DNA of 64,000 nt, taken from the NCBI RefSeq assembly GCF_947507565.1, contig NC_089192.1, forward strand, positions 1,116,001 through 1,180,000, in the 5' to 3' direction. The translations under genes and the position numbers were made by a program. Below are positions 41,623-53,689 of this stretch, one piece after another; the stretch's first letter is position 1, and each line of letters starts with the position of its first letter. The notes beneath the pieces were generated by a model. The model worked only from the letters and a program-made list of their open reading frames with translations, had not been told where the DNA came from and ran no database searches. The DNA is from Oscarella lobularis. Lineage: Eukaryota > Porifera > Homoscleromorpha > Homosclerophorida > Oscarellidae.

Positions 41623-43038
41623 TCTTTTTTGTAGTGACGACGCCGTTCAGAAGCAGGCTGCTTCCGCTCTTGCTTCCCTCTTCACCGATGCACGTGCAAG
41701 ACATCAAGTAATGGACGTTTCATTAACTAATCGTTTATTTATATGAAGACATACAGTACGTATCTTTTTCTTAGTTTCAACTTCATTCGGGTCTCGGTCC
41801 TCTTCTCGGTTTGCTTTATTCGAAAAATTCTGACGTCAGAAAAAGCGCTTCGCGTGCTCTGTCCGGTTGCGCGTCCGATTCGGTGCTAGCCAATCAGATT
41901 TGTTCGCAAAGGTAACCTCTACTATATGTCACAAACTTAGATAGACCTAACTGCACTTTAGCGGGCTCGAAAGGCTTCAAGAATTGATAGAAAATCGCAA
42001 GTGGTCTTGGGAAGCAAAGTGTTTCGAATTTGCCCTAAAATGTGCACTCGACAACTGCCTTCCGGCGAAGTATTGGCTGGAGGGCTATCTCGCGCCGACG
42101 GACATCATTCAAGACGGGTTCTACGACATGGGACAAGTAAGCATCATTTATGCATATATGATATCAATTAATATACTCGTTGTTTTTCAAGGCTTTTCCT
42201 GGGAAGAAGTTCTTGCCTTTGGAGGACGCGTACAAGCTCGAAATGAGCCATCAGGTGCGAACTATACTGCTCGTCAACGGAAAGGAGGATCAGCATCATC
42301 ATCATCATCATCACCAAGGCAACGAATTGGGAAGTCGACCCGCGTCGGAAATGGAATTGAAGCCGCCTCAAGATCCGAAGGAGAGAGCGTCGACGAAGCT
42401 GGCGAAAGGAAAGAAGAAGAAAGAAAAAGAGACAACTTTTGTCAATACTGTCGCTGCTGCCAAGGAGACCAGTGTCGGTGACCATGGCAACCAAGGCGAC
42501 TCTAATCATCAGAACGAATTTCAACCGCCGGCAGATCCCGTATTCAAATCCTACATCGATGATGTCAGAAATTCGATTCTACCTCTCGCCGACGAAGGCA
42601 GTCAAATTCGTCTTCTCGCCGAATTTGTTTTTGAAAAAATGGGCGGGGCCATTCCGAGAGGATCATTCAAGTCGGAAATGCTCGTCGCCGGATCTGATGT
42701 TCTCGTGAAGAAAGAATTGCAGTGCAACGTCGTGCCGATCGGTCGCGTCACCATGGGAACGTCTCGTCATCGCGCTCTTCTATTCAAAGCGCTTGCCGAT
42801 CGTTTAGCCATACCTTGCTCCGTTGTGCGAGGAAAGTATGGGAGAACGTATAACGAAGTCTTTCTTTCAAATATTGGGAAGGTATTAATTGGTCTGAGTT
42901 TGTATGACGTCATGCTGCATATTTGGTCTCTAGGATGGCGAGGCTCTGAAGCGGAGGGCATATATAGTTGATTTGTTGTACGAACCGGGCAAACTTATGT
43001 TAGATCACACTAGACAGGCAGAAGAGTACAAGAACTAA
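39403..43038 (+). CDS. ARMC3: Armadillo-repeat protein ARMC3
   Basis: Starts MPRKKETGEAAVEE at 39403, and a short intron leads to SFDPLDLLTKEPKTVVLTL, matching the ARMC3 N-terminus. About a dozen short exons encode ARM repeats to about 41970. The C-terminal part starts LEGYLAPTDIIQDGFYDMG, has a His-run (about 42293-42313) and a Lys-rich linker, and ends with the ARMC3-specific transglutaminase-like/EDR1 domain: CNVVPIGRVTMGTSRHRALL, FKALADRLAIPCSVVRGKYG, AYIVDLLYEPGKLM. ARMC3 is a ciliary or sperm-linked protein in animals. Neighbours do not form a pathway with it. One (ATTT)n-rich intron lies near 41.6 kb. Family identity is strong; individual exon borders were not all fixed. Confidence 0.9.
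41594..41626. repeat. (TTTA)n tetranucleotide run in an ARMC3 intron
   Basis: About eight TTTA/ATTT units. Similar runs occupy introns or spacers at about 30572-30605, 31862-31880, 43678-43701 and 44132-44155. It appears to be a common short intron filler in this genome. Confidence 0.85.
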
Positions 43039-43230
43039 ACAAGGCAAGTGCTTTGAACTGTTAGTATATCATTTTATGCCACGCCTCTCGGCGAAAACTC
43101 TCGGCGAACACATTGGGATTATGTTAACTATCGTTATCCGGGCCCCTCTCGTTTCATTCACTGACATTCAGTCGCCAGAATCTCCTTCGGAGAGACGCTT
43201 CGTTAGCTCAGGCATTGTTTGATCGACGGC

Positions 43231-44594
43231 ATGGATAAGTCTGCGACGCAGCGAAACGCAATCTTGTTCCAGCACAGTTTCTTCGAGGTAAACTCACTCG
43301 AATTCTCTCGCGTAGTCGATTTATGCTCGAATAAAACACGTAGATGCTGGAGGAGTTGAAAATGAGAAGGGTAATAATGAGAAATTAAAAAAAATGAAGG
43401 CGACTTATAATGTGACGTCATTTGACAGACGTTGACAGCGCAGAACGAAAAACGCATAAGACAAGTTGTTGAACAGCATCATCAGATGGAAAAGGAAAAG
43501 GCAAATTTTTTAAATTTTATTTCGACTTTTTTTCTACTTTCCACTCACACTGTCATAGGCGGACTTATCAAGGGAATATCAGTTGATGATGGAAAGGCAC
43601 GAAGAAGAAATTCAATTGCTTCGACAGCAGTACGAAGACAAAGTTCAGTCATTGGAAGATCAAATGGTCAGTAGAAGTATTTATTTATTTATTTATTTAT
43701 TTGTGATTTGATCTCTTATAGGTTGTTCTATCTCTTTCTGTCGAGTCGAAGCAAAAGGAAATTACCGCTTTGAAGGAGGAGCTGGGATCCTTGCGACAGG
43801 ATAAGTACGAAGTGGAGCGAATCAATGCAGAACTGGTTCCTAGGAGATGAGGGGGGCAAACAAGTTGACGCTATTTTGAATCAGTGTCCCCTTTGTGCCT
43901 AGTCTCAGAGCCTTCAAATTCAATCTTCGTGCAAAGAACCGTTGGTCAACAAAATGACTGACATCGAAGAGAAGCTGTTGCACGTGAACGAAGTCAAGTT
44001 GGACGTCCAAAAGCAATTGACAAAACTCCAGCAAAACGGTCAGCGATTAGAAAGAGTCGCGTCTATTAAAACCTATTTAATAATTGGCAAAGAGTACTAG
44101 ACTACCAAAAATAAAATAATGACGAATATATTTATTATTTATTTATTTATTTATTAAATAAATACCTAGCAGTTGTCTCTCTGAATATTCTTTGAGAAGG
44201 CCATGTGACGTTTACTTTTTTATTTCCTTCTTTAGTTGATTCCGCTGTGGCATTTAATCAAAAGCTCCACTTCCTCCACGAGCAGCACGACGACGAGGTG
44301 GTGACGCTGAGACGCGAGCTATCGGCCAAGTGCGCGCAAATCGTTCAAGGTCGAGAGACGGAAATGAAGACAAAAGACGACGACGCGCGAGACGCCGACG
44401 TCGAAAAGGAGCTCGCTCTCCAGAAAGAAGTCACTCGACGACTGACGGATCAGATCGAGAGCATGACAGACGATCGCAAGAAAATGGAAAAATTGCTACG
44501 CGACGCCCACGAAATCATAGAAAAATCGCTCGTCGGAAAGGAGAAGAGGAACGAAGTGGAGGAAATCATGGAGATTCCGACTGCAGAGGAATAA
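43231..44594 (+). CDS. Coiled-coil protein, family not recognised
   Basis: ATG 43231 starts MDKSATQRNAILFQHSFFE. Following exons are heptad-rich and highly charged: LTAQNEKRIRQVVEQHHQME, LSREYQLMMERHEEEIQLLR, VESKQKEITALKEELGSLR, EEKLLHVNEVKLDVQKQL, and the last exon to EEIMEIPTAEE at 44594. The intron at 43501-43558 uses a GC donor (AAG|GCAAAT), needed to keep the heptad frame. One exon boundary near 43845 is uncertain. A cytoskeletal or ciliary coiled-coil protein is likely, next to ARMC3 on the same strand. I cannot name it. Confidence 0.65.
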
Positions 44595-44647
44595 ATGACG
44601 ACGAGACGACTCAAAATTCTATTGCTACAACTACGTGGAGGCTACTG

Positions 44648-45757
44648 CTATTGCTCGTCGTCTGGAGTCGGATTTGTTTTCTGACTTCCAACTACTTCGT
44701 CCAGAACTTCCATAGACTTATCCTTCTCGCCCTGTGTTCCCGACTCATCGGTTGTTGTTTTTGTTGCCGCCGCTTCGGCTTCCTGTTTGGCTTTCGTCGC
44801 CGCTTCGGCCTCTTCTTCCTCTCGCAGTTGATCGAACTTGTCGTGGCCCCACGATACCGGGCTAGTGTCTCTTCCGCCGCCGCCGCCGCCACCGCCGCCG
44901 CCAAAGCCGCCGCTGCTGTAATAGGATGCCCCCGCGCTGTGACGCCGATTGCCACGCAGTCTCGGATCGTTGTCCATCCGATTGTCATGCTACGAGCAGA
45001 AGGTAAGTTTATGTATGTACGTGAGGAAATTGTTTGAGGCGTATGAAAAAAAGTCTACAACCATTTCCTTACTACTGATACCTCCTCTATGGGTTTCCTA
45101 CTACTGTATAAAAGGCGTACACCAAATCGTGTGTATGACGTAATGTACTACACTCAATTTATTATTATTATTATTGTTTCTTACCAGAAAATATCTGCTA
45201 TTTCGGGGAACGTCTTCCGGATTAAGATAATCGATGTCTCTCATCTGCTGGAATCCGCCTCCTCGACCACGCGGCGACGGTCCGCCGCCTCTCCATCTCA
45301 TAGGATATCTTCCCCTTCCGAATCCCATACCGCGACCCCAACCGCCGCCACCGCGCGCGCCCCGGCCGCCGCCGCGCTCCATGTCCGCATCGTGCGCTGG
45401 TGGCGGATTCGACTCGCCCCATCTTCCCCATCGCTCGTCGTCCCGGTGATAACGGCCGCGGTCTTCGTAACGCGACGCCACGCCTCTGCGAATGTACGGC
45501 GGACTGCTGCGACGGCGACGAATGCGATCCCATTCGTCGGGCGTCGTGCCAGCGCCGCCGTGCCATTTTCTGTCGCGATCTCTGTCTCTCTCGTCTCGCC
45601 AGTGTCGCTGATCGCGCCCGTAGCCCGAGGAGTCTCTCGGATTCCTCTCGTAGGGCCTCCTGTCGCGCTCCCGACTAAATTTGCACCGTTTGAAACGTGG
45701 CTGGGTCTCGGCGCTTCGCTACCTTCGCGATCTTCTCGAGTTTCGATACTCGGGCAT
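44648..45757 (-). CDS. CASC3/Barentsz-like exon-junction-complex protein
   Basis: ATG 45757 opens a basic Arg/Ser-rich region (MPEYRNSRRSRSRERDRR after a short intron), then a Gly/Arg-rich RGG-like stretch (45300-45420). The core pair VPRNSRYFLHDNR (45186-45210, continuing after an intron into about 44985) and SWGHDKFDQLREEE (about 44820-44860) resembles the SELOR motif of CASC3/Barentsz, which clamps eIF4A3 in the exon junction complex. Between them is a poly-Gly run of ten residues. The C-terminus is an Ala/Glu/Lys/Thr-rich tail. The match rests on a short motif, so it could be another RGG mRNA-binding protein. Confidence 0.6.
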
Positions 45758-45893
45758 TCTGTGTACAAGCGTTTACGTTTACGCGTATCACGCGTGCGCG
45801 AAAGTGCGCGAACAGGACGCACCGACGCAGAGTTTGACCAGAGACTTACAGTGTACGGAACTGACGGACGGGCAAACAGAAAGGCAAAGCGTA

Positions 45894-46745
45894 TTAAGTC
45901 AAGGAAATGACAAGTATAACAATAAGAATTCCCATTGCCACAGCTTCAAGAAAGAGTTTTACGACTACGGCTACTCCTAGGCATAGCGATTTTCCTTCAC
46001 CGTCTCTTTCTTCACTGTCAGGGGGGTTTACATTGCTGCCCTTGGTCTGCAGTTCTATTTGATTTTTATCATTTTGAATGTTCAATTTTCTTTTTTGATT
46101 CAACTTCCACGCTCTGCAGGACATGACGATTATTTCAACGATTGATAGCAAGATGTGTACTCCTCTTCCAATGGTTGTGTACAAATAGGCATTGAACTCA
46201 TCGTGTCCATAAAGATATTCTCCATAAAGATAATCACCCCCTGAGAATTTTTCACTGTTTGTCAAGACCAATGTCAGAGAAAGTCCGTAAGCAGCAACAC
46301 TTCCAATCATTGACAGGATACTGAAAGACTCGTTTGCGCAAGCAAAACGATTTTTTCGAAGTTGGCAGCATTCTTTTTCGAGTTGGCAGCATTCTTTTTT
46401 ATTGCACGCGCGACGACCTGTCAAGCCGACCTTAGACACTTGAAGAACGAATTCAAGACCGGCTACAGCAATCAAACACACGTATATTATCCAAATTTGA
46501 TTGTCATCAAGTGAAGACGCCAGGCTGGTGTTTTTGAAATTGTGAAACGTATACGCGGCGTAAACAACTTCAAAACCGCGCACAAGAAGTGTGGCTATAG
46601 TGAAGATGATCGCCAGGCTAATATATTTTCCAGAGAGCGGAGTCGCCACATCGAGTGATTTACCAAAATCTACACAAAGCGCTTCTAATGCGTCAAAAGC
46701 CTGGGTCACGTCGTGCACCGTCATCGGTAAAGACTGAGTACTCAC
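45894..46745 (-). CDS. Multi-pass membrane protein of unknown function, 283 aa, single exon
   Basis: Five hydrophobic segments can be seen at about residues 42-65, 85-104, 142-165, 190-212 and 255-281. Between the second and third lies a Cys-rich loop containing a small internal repeat (KECCQLEKECCQLRK), visible in the DNA as two copies of GTTGGCAGCATTCTTTTT. A hydrophilic Lys/Asn/Gln-rich loop precedes the last membrane segment. No introns, unlike its neighbours. I do not recognise a family; an ion-channel-like or signalling role cannot be inferred from sequence alone. Confidence 0.7.
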   Translation of the reverse strand: MSTQSLPMTVHDVTQAFDALEALCVDFGKSLDVATPLSGKYISLAIIFTIATLLVRGFEVVYAAYTFHNFKNTSLASSLDDNQIWIIYVCLIAVAGLEFVLQVSKVGLTGRRACNKKECCQLEKECCQLRKNRFACANESFSILSMIGSVAAYGLSLTLVLTNSEKFSGGDYLYGEYLYGHDEFNAYLYTTIGRGVHILLSIVEIIVMSCRAWKLNQKRKLNIQNDKNQIELQTKGSNVNPPDSEERDGEGKSLCLGVAVVVKLFLEAVAMGILIVILVISLT

Positions 46746-46920
46746 GATCTCGTCGGTTGAGATCCAACTGCACGTGAGCCAGTTAAAGCACAGCCGTCAC
46801 ATGACCTGCATCTCGTGAGAAAAATCATTATTTCCTTCGAGCTTCTTATGAAACTGTCCACGCGCGAGTCGTCATTTTTTGACTGCAACGTCCGTTTTCT
46901 GTTTTGGAGTCTTCATTCCT

Positions 46921-47065
46921 CTGCTGCAACATAGCAGTTGATGGTAACCAAGCACGATTTTCAGTTTCTTATGCATATAGTAACCGCATTTGTCCTATTC
47001 AGCCAAGCATCGCGTCTTGTCTATCGGTCAAGTTGGCATCAGACAGTGGATGACTACTGGTAACT
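46921..47065 (+). pseudogene. Decayed fragment of the VAC8-like ARM gene
   Basis: CAACATAGCAGTTGATGGTAACCA, then CAAGCATCGCGT, GGTCAAG and TTGGCATCAGACAG, matches in the same order the exon-intron-exon stretch at about 49822-50025 of the VAC8-like gene (GCAACATGGCAGTT, TGAGCATCGCGT, TTGGCATCAGACGG), with parts missing. It is a short relic without an open frame. Confidence 0.7.
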
Positions 47066-47170
47066 ATGAATGCATAAAATAACTAACTGGTTAACAGCTA
47101 AGCATTTTCTAGAGAGAACTACCAAAAGCGAGTCAATATGAAAGTGAAATACATGCCAGTGTCACGCCAA

Positions 47171-48598
47171 CTACTTGGCAGATGCCAACGACCTAGCATT
47201 GGCATATACCGAATCTGTATCACAGTAGATAAGCTCGATATGCCGCTTCTCGTCGTTCTTCAACTCGAACTCCGGTCTCCCGTGCATAACGCGCAAATTA
47301 TCAAAAACAACTATCTCGCCGGGCTGAAGTTTGACTCGAACCAAGAAGCGCTCGTGATCGTGCAGAAGACGCATGAATCGATAGTAAGCTTCATACCAAT
47401 GAAACAGCTCGTCTTTCGCCTTCACTGAAAACCGATCGCCTCGCATGTGATTACTGAGAAAAATCCCCTCCAACTCACCAAATCGATCAAGTCTAGGAGA
47501 AAGAATGCACCTCATATAGAATATGTACTGTCAAGTGAATTTACCTCAAGATGGGATGCCAACAGATGCTGTCATAGGCAATGTAATCGGTTCCAACGTC
47601 GCGATTGTAGCATTTGTATTCGCTTAGGATGCGAAACGCCTTGGGATATTCTCTTTTCAGATGATGCGCCGCGGCAAATCCGTCGCAATACCAAGTCGAT
47701 CCGGCGTCGGAGCCGGACACCTGATGAATGCAGTGAAAAATTTGAAACTAGAGAGAGAGATAAGTAGAAGATAAAAAAAGAGTCTTCTCTAAGAAAGTAA
47801 TTAGGTTACCTCTGGTGAATAGGCAATTGTAGGAAAATCCACGTGAAGAGTCAGTGTTCCCGAAGTGTAGGCAAGATGAGAAGGATCGCTAGTTGACTGC
47901 ACCGTCATAAGATCACTAAAGGGGGAAACAAAGTACATATGTAAGCATACAGTATATATAATTATGGTCTCTCCATATGCTCCTATTCTAATCATACCCG
48001 TAGCTTGTGCGCTTTCTTCTTCTTCCCAATCGCTTTCCAAATTCGATCAATTCACTCCGCTCGGCTTTCGCTCCGTCCACTATGACCAAGCCGTGCGATC
48101 TCAATTTCGACAGGAGCTCGATTAGGCATCGATTCTCATCGAGCACTCGACGAAACTGAAATTTGAAAATATTTTCGCCGCAATAGTCGCTACCCCAATG
48201 AAATCGCTTAGCGGCGTTCCGGATGCAGGCGACGGCCAACTCCAATTCTTCGTCAGCCAATCGGCACTCAACGTCGTTCGATCACCAGATGACCAATGGA
48301 CAGTGAATTGAGACCCATTTCGACTCACTTCGACGTCTGTGACGATGATGTCGTCGGATCCACGCCGTAGCAATCCTTCGCTGGCTAGGCCTACTCCTGC
48401 ATTTTGTCTTTGCCTCTCTTCCCAGACGTAAGCGTATGGGAGTCGATACGAGGCGCTCGTTTCGTCTTCGATCGTAAGTTCTCGTTTCTCAGGCGCTGAT
48501 CGGACTGAGACTATGGAGCTTGAGCGTCGAGTGAGGGCGCGTGCTGCAAGACGACGTGCATATCCAATCGATAGCGAAACAAAGCGCCATCCGTGCAT
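47171..48598 (-). CDS. Gamma-butyrobetaine/trimethyllysine dioxygenase-like enzyme
   Basis: ATG 48598 opens an Arg/Ser-rich N-terminus (GYARRLAARALTRRSSS) suggesting mitochondrial import. A DUF971-like N-domain follows (VTDVEVSRNG, SGDRTTLSADWL). The Fe(II)/2-oxoglutarate TauD fold has the HxD motif in SGTLTLHVDFPTIAYSPE (about 47815-47865), FHCIHQVSGSDAGSTWYCDG, and the distal histidine in GEIVVFDNLRVMHGRPEFE (about 47260-47320). BBOX1 and TMLHE are the two animal enzymes of carnitine synthesis with this layout. The presequence slightly favours TMLHE but is not decisive. Six or so exons with short introns. Confidence 0.87.
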
Positions 48599-48826
48599 CT
48601 TTTGTTGTTATCCGGGCTTCGCGTTACGTCACGCTACCACGCCGGGAAAGAGCTACAGTATTCGTAAGATAAGGGGTCTTTACAAGGCCTAAACAAATAA
48701 CGACGTACGCGTCTCAAACGAAAGAGCAACGGGTAAAAGCCATTTCGACTAAAACCCGTGACCATATCTTGAACTGCGCACGCGTGAATCACCTTTTTCG
48801 TTCTTCGCCGTTTTCTGACTTTTCGC

Positions 48827-51042
48827 ATGTGGTCGGCTTGCTGCCCCTGCTTTCGAACGAAACAGACGTCAAATGGTCTCTACGAACCGCTTCTCTTGGA
48901 AAAAGAACGCGAGGCCGTCAACGATCTCCTCGAATTCCTGCAGAAGAGTACGAAATCCCTATTCCGTGCTCAGTTCTTACCTACGCGTCTCCCTTCAGCC
49001 GAAGGAGAGGCGAACATAACCGACGAACGCCTGCAAGCGCTCTGCACGCTCACCTACTCGGAAAACGTCGACCTTCAACGCTCCGCCGCCCTCTGCTTTT
49101 CGGAAATCAGCGAAAAACGTAAAAGAGAGCTATAGCACGGGGCGACATCGTTTCACTACGATTTTTTTTCAGTAACAACTCCAATTGACGAGTCAATATT
49201 GGAGCCAATACTATCTCTCATACAATCGCAAGACACCGAAGTTCAGTCAGCCGCTTCAGTGGCTCTAAGCAACTTCGCTCTAATTGGACCAGGTTAATTA
49301 TTTAATTATTTAATTGAATTATTTAATTGAATTATTTATACTTTCTATTTGATGCTCTAAATAGTTGCTAACAAGGAAGTCATCGTTCGATGCGGAGCCC
49401 TGCGCCCGTTGGTCGCTCTCCTGTCGTCGAGCAACGTCGACGTCCAGTGCAACGCGTGCGGATGCATGACGACGCTTGCAACGTCGGGTAACGTTCGTTC
49501 TCGCGCGCGTAATTCTCGTCTCGGAATGTTTCTCTTCCAGAGACGACGAAGCGTATGATCGTCGTCGAAGGCGCCGTCGGACCTCTCCTGCGTTTGGCGC
49601 GATCGAGAGATCCGCGCGTCCAGCGCAATGCCACGGGGACCCTATTGAATCTCACGCATCTCGGTGTGAACTAGAAAACGCTTCGATACATTTGTAACTT
49701 TTTTTTCTTGTATAGATGTAAATCGATTCGAATTGGCTAGGTTTGGAGCAATCCCCGTCTTCATTGGCCTGCTACAGAGTCGCGATTGCGACGTTCAGTA
49801 TTACTGCGCTGCGGCCCTTAGCAACATGGCAGTTCACGGTAACCAGGCACAATATATATTTTTTCATTCATTTATGTTCTACTTCAGCTGAGCATCGCGT
49901 GTTGATGACTCAAATAGGAGGCGGTGACGTCGTACGGTACCTAATCAGTCTTCTGTCTATTGGAATCGATAAGGTCAAGTGTCAGTCGTGTCTCGCATTG
50001 AGAAACTTGGCATCAGACGGTGAACGAGATGTGAACGCTTCTCTTAATTCCTCAATGTTCCTTTGTAGGTTCAACTCAGATGCAGATAGTCGAGGCTGGC
50101 GGCCTCAAAGCGATTCATCCGCTCTTGAACGCAACCGACGTCGAATGCCAGACTGCCGCTATCGCGGCACTTCGAAATCTATCGATCCATAAAGACAACG
50201 CTGTGATTAATTAATTTTTTGTATTGATTATTTGAGACTTGTTTCTCTTTCTTTCTCTCTGTCTTCAGGTCGCAATAGTTCGCGAGAATTTTCTCGCCGA
50301 CTTTTGCGTTTTGCTGGGCAATGACAACGAACCGGAAATCCAATGCCACACGGCGGGAACGCTGAGAAATCTGGCGACCGAGGACTTGAAAGATTCGATA
50401 TTGAACTCGGGATGTCTCAAGACTCTAGCGACGGTTCTGCTGAGTGCGAACGAATCTAGCATTGTCCAATCAGAAGCAAGCGCCGCTTTGGCTGTATTAG
50501 CTGCAAATGGTACGAAATTATTTCTTCTATTAAAACGTGATTGTCATTGGATTGTTTCTAGTCAAGTGCCAAGAGGCCATAGTCGGATTCCACGACGGTC
50601 GGTTTATTCAGGTTGTCATGGAAATGGCTATGAATCACGGAAGCGAAGACGTTCGATATAACTGTCTGGGAATCATTGGTCACTTGGCCTTGAACGGTAA
50701 GAGTAAGACTCCTCTTTAATTAATAATGATATACAGTGTGCTTATACAGTAGTCAAACATATATTTATATATACTTTATGTTTTTTAGTTAATACTCACA
50801 AGACTCTGTTGAGTTGTCGACCGTCCGTGTTGGACGTCATTGACGTGTTTTTGAAATCGTCTGAAATCAGTCACGTTCACATTGGAATGTGGGCCACGTG
50901 TCACCTGTCAGAAGGCGCGGAGGAGACGAAGACTCTCATAAAGCAAGCGAAAGGATTCGAAATGATTTTGAAGTGGTCTGGCGACGATGCGGTGCCCGAA
51001 GTTAGGCAATTGGCTGAAACTATTATCAAGAATATAAAGTAG
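48827..51042 (+). CDS. VAC8-like armadillo-repeat protein
   Basis: ATG 48827 gives MWSACCPCF, with cysteines suited to palmitoylation but no myristoylation glycine. [20 protein letters not shown] and the block [19 protein letters not shown] match the start of yeast Vac8. About ten ARM repeats follow in short exons ([43 protein letters not shown]) to a final [16 protein letters not shown] repeat and stop at 51040-51042. Vac8 tethers cargo and nuclei to the vacuole membrane in fungi; the function in an animal is unknown. A decayed partial copy lies at 46921-47065. Confidence 0.82.
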
Positions 51043-51893
51043 AAGAAAGTTCATGTACGTGATTTATATAGCACAATTCACAAACTATTTATGTTTCCTT
51101 TTGAAAACGGTTCATGCTCCTCTTCTAGTCATTGGTACGTGCCAAGTATCACAGGTGTAATGAAGAAGCGGATAATGTGATGAAAATAATTAGATACAGT
51201 ACACAGTAAAAGTGTGTACTTGCAGCAGTTTTCACGAGTACCAGGTAAATATCACGTGACTTACTAACTATATTAGCGAAGCAATGTACATATTATTTTG
51301 ATCGACTGCTTGTCTGCATCAAATTGGGGATTCGAATAGCGTTTTCAGGGCAGCGGAAGGCTATTAGAGAAATTCTTTACGACGGAAATGAAAAAAAATC
51401 GCGCATGCGCTCTTTGCTGTGTACGTAGAGTTTTGCTGAGAATCACTCTGCATCTAGGCGATCATCTATCTATCTATCTATCTGTGATACGATCAATGGT
51501 CCTTGAAGAAGAGGCGCTCAGACTTCCCAACGCAAAAGCGAGCAAGCTTTCCTCTTCGATGGCGTCCTCGTTCTCTAGTAGACTCTAGGGCAGTGCAAAT
51601 GCTTTGGCTCTAGCCCCAATCTCCTACAAAGTAGAGTAGTCTACTGTACACTTTAGCACTGAAAGGAGACAATTCATATATCAAATGCGATTTCCTTGAA
51701 GTGGATGCGCCAGTTCGTTCACAGTCACCCCAAGTACCGTCGACATTTGGTTGTCCTTGAGAGGAAAAGACGTTCGTGCAGCTCTCGCAGTCTCGTCAAT
51801 TAAGTTACAGAAAAATGCATTAGACATAAATCAAAAAGAACGTTCATAACCAAATCATAGAGAATCGCGTCCAGTCAGCTACGTGAGACTGAG
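51043..51893. other. Intergenic region with a (TATC)n microsatellite
   Basis: 850 bp between convergent genes. A short (TATC)n run lies at about 51464-51483. Near 51690-51840 is sequence resembling the decayed 3' flank of NHL-BTB units (TTAAGTTACAGAAAAATGC). A small open frame at 51388-51588 has no recognisable features. Confidence 0.5.
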
Positions 51894-53486
51894 TCATTTA
51901 GTGATCAGTCTGATTATTTCTGCTAATATTTTGGAGTCGAGACTCTCAAATCTTGGATCTTTGCATAGTAACTTGCACTGACGCACGACAAACTGCAAGC
52001 ACGTATCTCTTAAATCCTTGAAACCGCCGTACCTATCAGCAAGAGACAGATAATCAATAGCCGTTGTAGTCGAAACTGTCTTTGCCAAATGCTCCATGCA
52101 GAAATCACGCAGAGTGGGAATGAGAAAACGATCAGCCAATACCAATATATCTGGCATGATGCTCCTGTACTTCTGAACGTCCAAGCAGCCAGTGAGAAGA
52201 AATGAAATGATTGCGTAGAACGATTCATAGGTAGCATCTTCAATAGAAATTGGAGCGGATTCAGTCTCTGAAGATTTCCAATTTGACGAGAACATCGTGT
52301 TGAAGTAATCACTTCGAATGCAAAGAACTGATTTTGTGGTGACGTTGATGCGCTTTCCTTGAACTAAGAATACGGCTTTATCTGTAGGAACGATTTCTTC
52401 ACTGTCGATCAATCGCGCAAGATGAGGTGAAAGTTTCGCGTCATAAAATGGTTCAAAAGGACGAGGTGCCACTCGCACTCTACAAACGGCCTTCGCTTCC
52501 GTGAAGTAAAGATACCCTGACTTCGAATCATAAAACAAATTCAGAGGTTTATTCAATGACGCTAATTTGCCCTTGCCATCTAGAGATGCTGCCTCACCTG
52601 ATCCACACAAAATTTCTTTTTCACGTGATGACGATGCCAGCATGTAGATTTTATTCGAGCAATCTGAGAAGTAGACATTTCCGTCATCGTCAACAGCAAC
52701 ACCATAAGGTGCGTTGAGATTTTTACAAACGGTTGAAACGTTGTTGTTTTCAATCTTTCTGATAGCATCATTGGATGCGTCAGCTACGTACACAGAACCG
52801 TCTGGTCCCACGGCTAATTGATGCGGGTTATTAAATTTGGCTGCAGTACAGTGACCATCAATGTTGCCTGATTGACCTGCGGAGCCCGCTAGCGTTGTCA
52901 CGCATTGATCAACCTCAATTTGACGTATAGTATGCCCCGAATGGGAAGACACTAAAATATTTTCATTTTTTAGTGCAATTCCAAGTGGGTAGTGAAATTG
53001 AGCTTCAGTAAGGCATTCTCCGTCTTTCTCTCCCTGGATTCCATTACCAGCTAATGTCGAAACCATTTCGACAGCACCACGTAACTTAAAAAAACGCATT
53101 TATGCTTGAAACTGCGGCTAATCCATATCGTTAATAACCTTTCGGATGCAATGGTTGCCGTGGTCTGTGACGAAAAGCGAAGAGCCGGACGAGGCAATGC
53201 CAAATGGACGGGCAAATCTCGTCGAGTTCGAAGAACCGTCCCGATGACCGGATTCGCCAGGAATCCCAGCATAGGCGGAGACTGCTTGAGAAGTGAGATC
53301 AACTTTCCAAATGCAGTGCTGGGAGCAGTCTGCGACGCACACTTGATGATCGCCGAAGAGTGTGATTCCCCACAAGTTGGAGAATGACTTGTGACGTGAC
53401 ACAGTCGAGACATATCCGTCTAAATTAGCACAGGCATGCTGCTGATGTGTTCTTCTTAGGAGGCCACGCTTACATTCGGAGTCCAT
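51894..53486 (-). CDS. NHL-repeat/BTB protein, copy 7 (diverged)
   Basis: Three coding exons: 53486-53474 (ATG GAC TCC GAA T, 13 nt), 53419-53139 and 53084-51894, 494 aa. The 54-nt second intron joins RK to LRGAVEMVSTLAG and contains in-frame stops, so splicing is required. NHL repeats and BTB (DKAVFLVQGKRINVTTKSVL) are present, but the sequence is clearly diverged from copies 1-6: RLITK end, a KNENILVSSHSG propeller blade, and an extra residue near RYGGFKDL. It lies 24 kb from the main array, on the same strand as copy 8. Confidence 0.83.
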
Positions 53487-53689
53487 TTGGGATGGGAACG
53501 CGCAGAAGATGCGCACTTTTACGCATCAACATTTTCCTGTCAATGTCATTGACTTGTCAAGTTGGTTTGATTGACAGAATTCGGTTTATATGGTTTAGAG
53601 AAAGGTGACTGGGTACAAATTTACTAAACGTGGAGCAATTCCGTCAGTATCGCCAGAGAAAATTCCTAATCCTTAGCACAATGTCACCT

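Noticed and set aside
45089-45910. 273-codon + strand frame over the CASC3-like gene
   Set aside because: Complement of an RGG/Gly-rich exon; Ala/Ser/Pro/Arg low-complexity with no domain.
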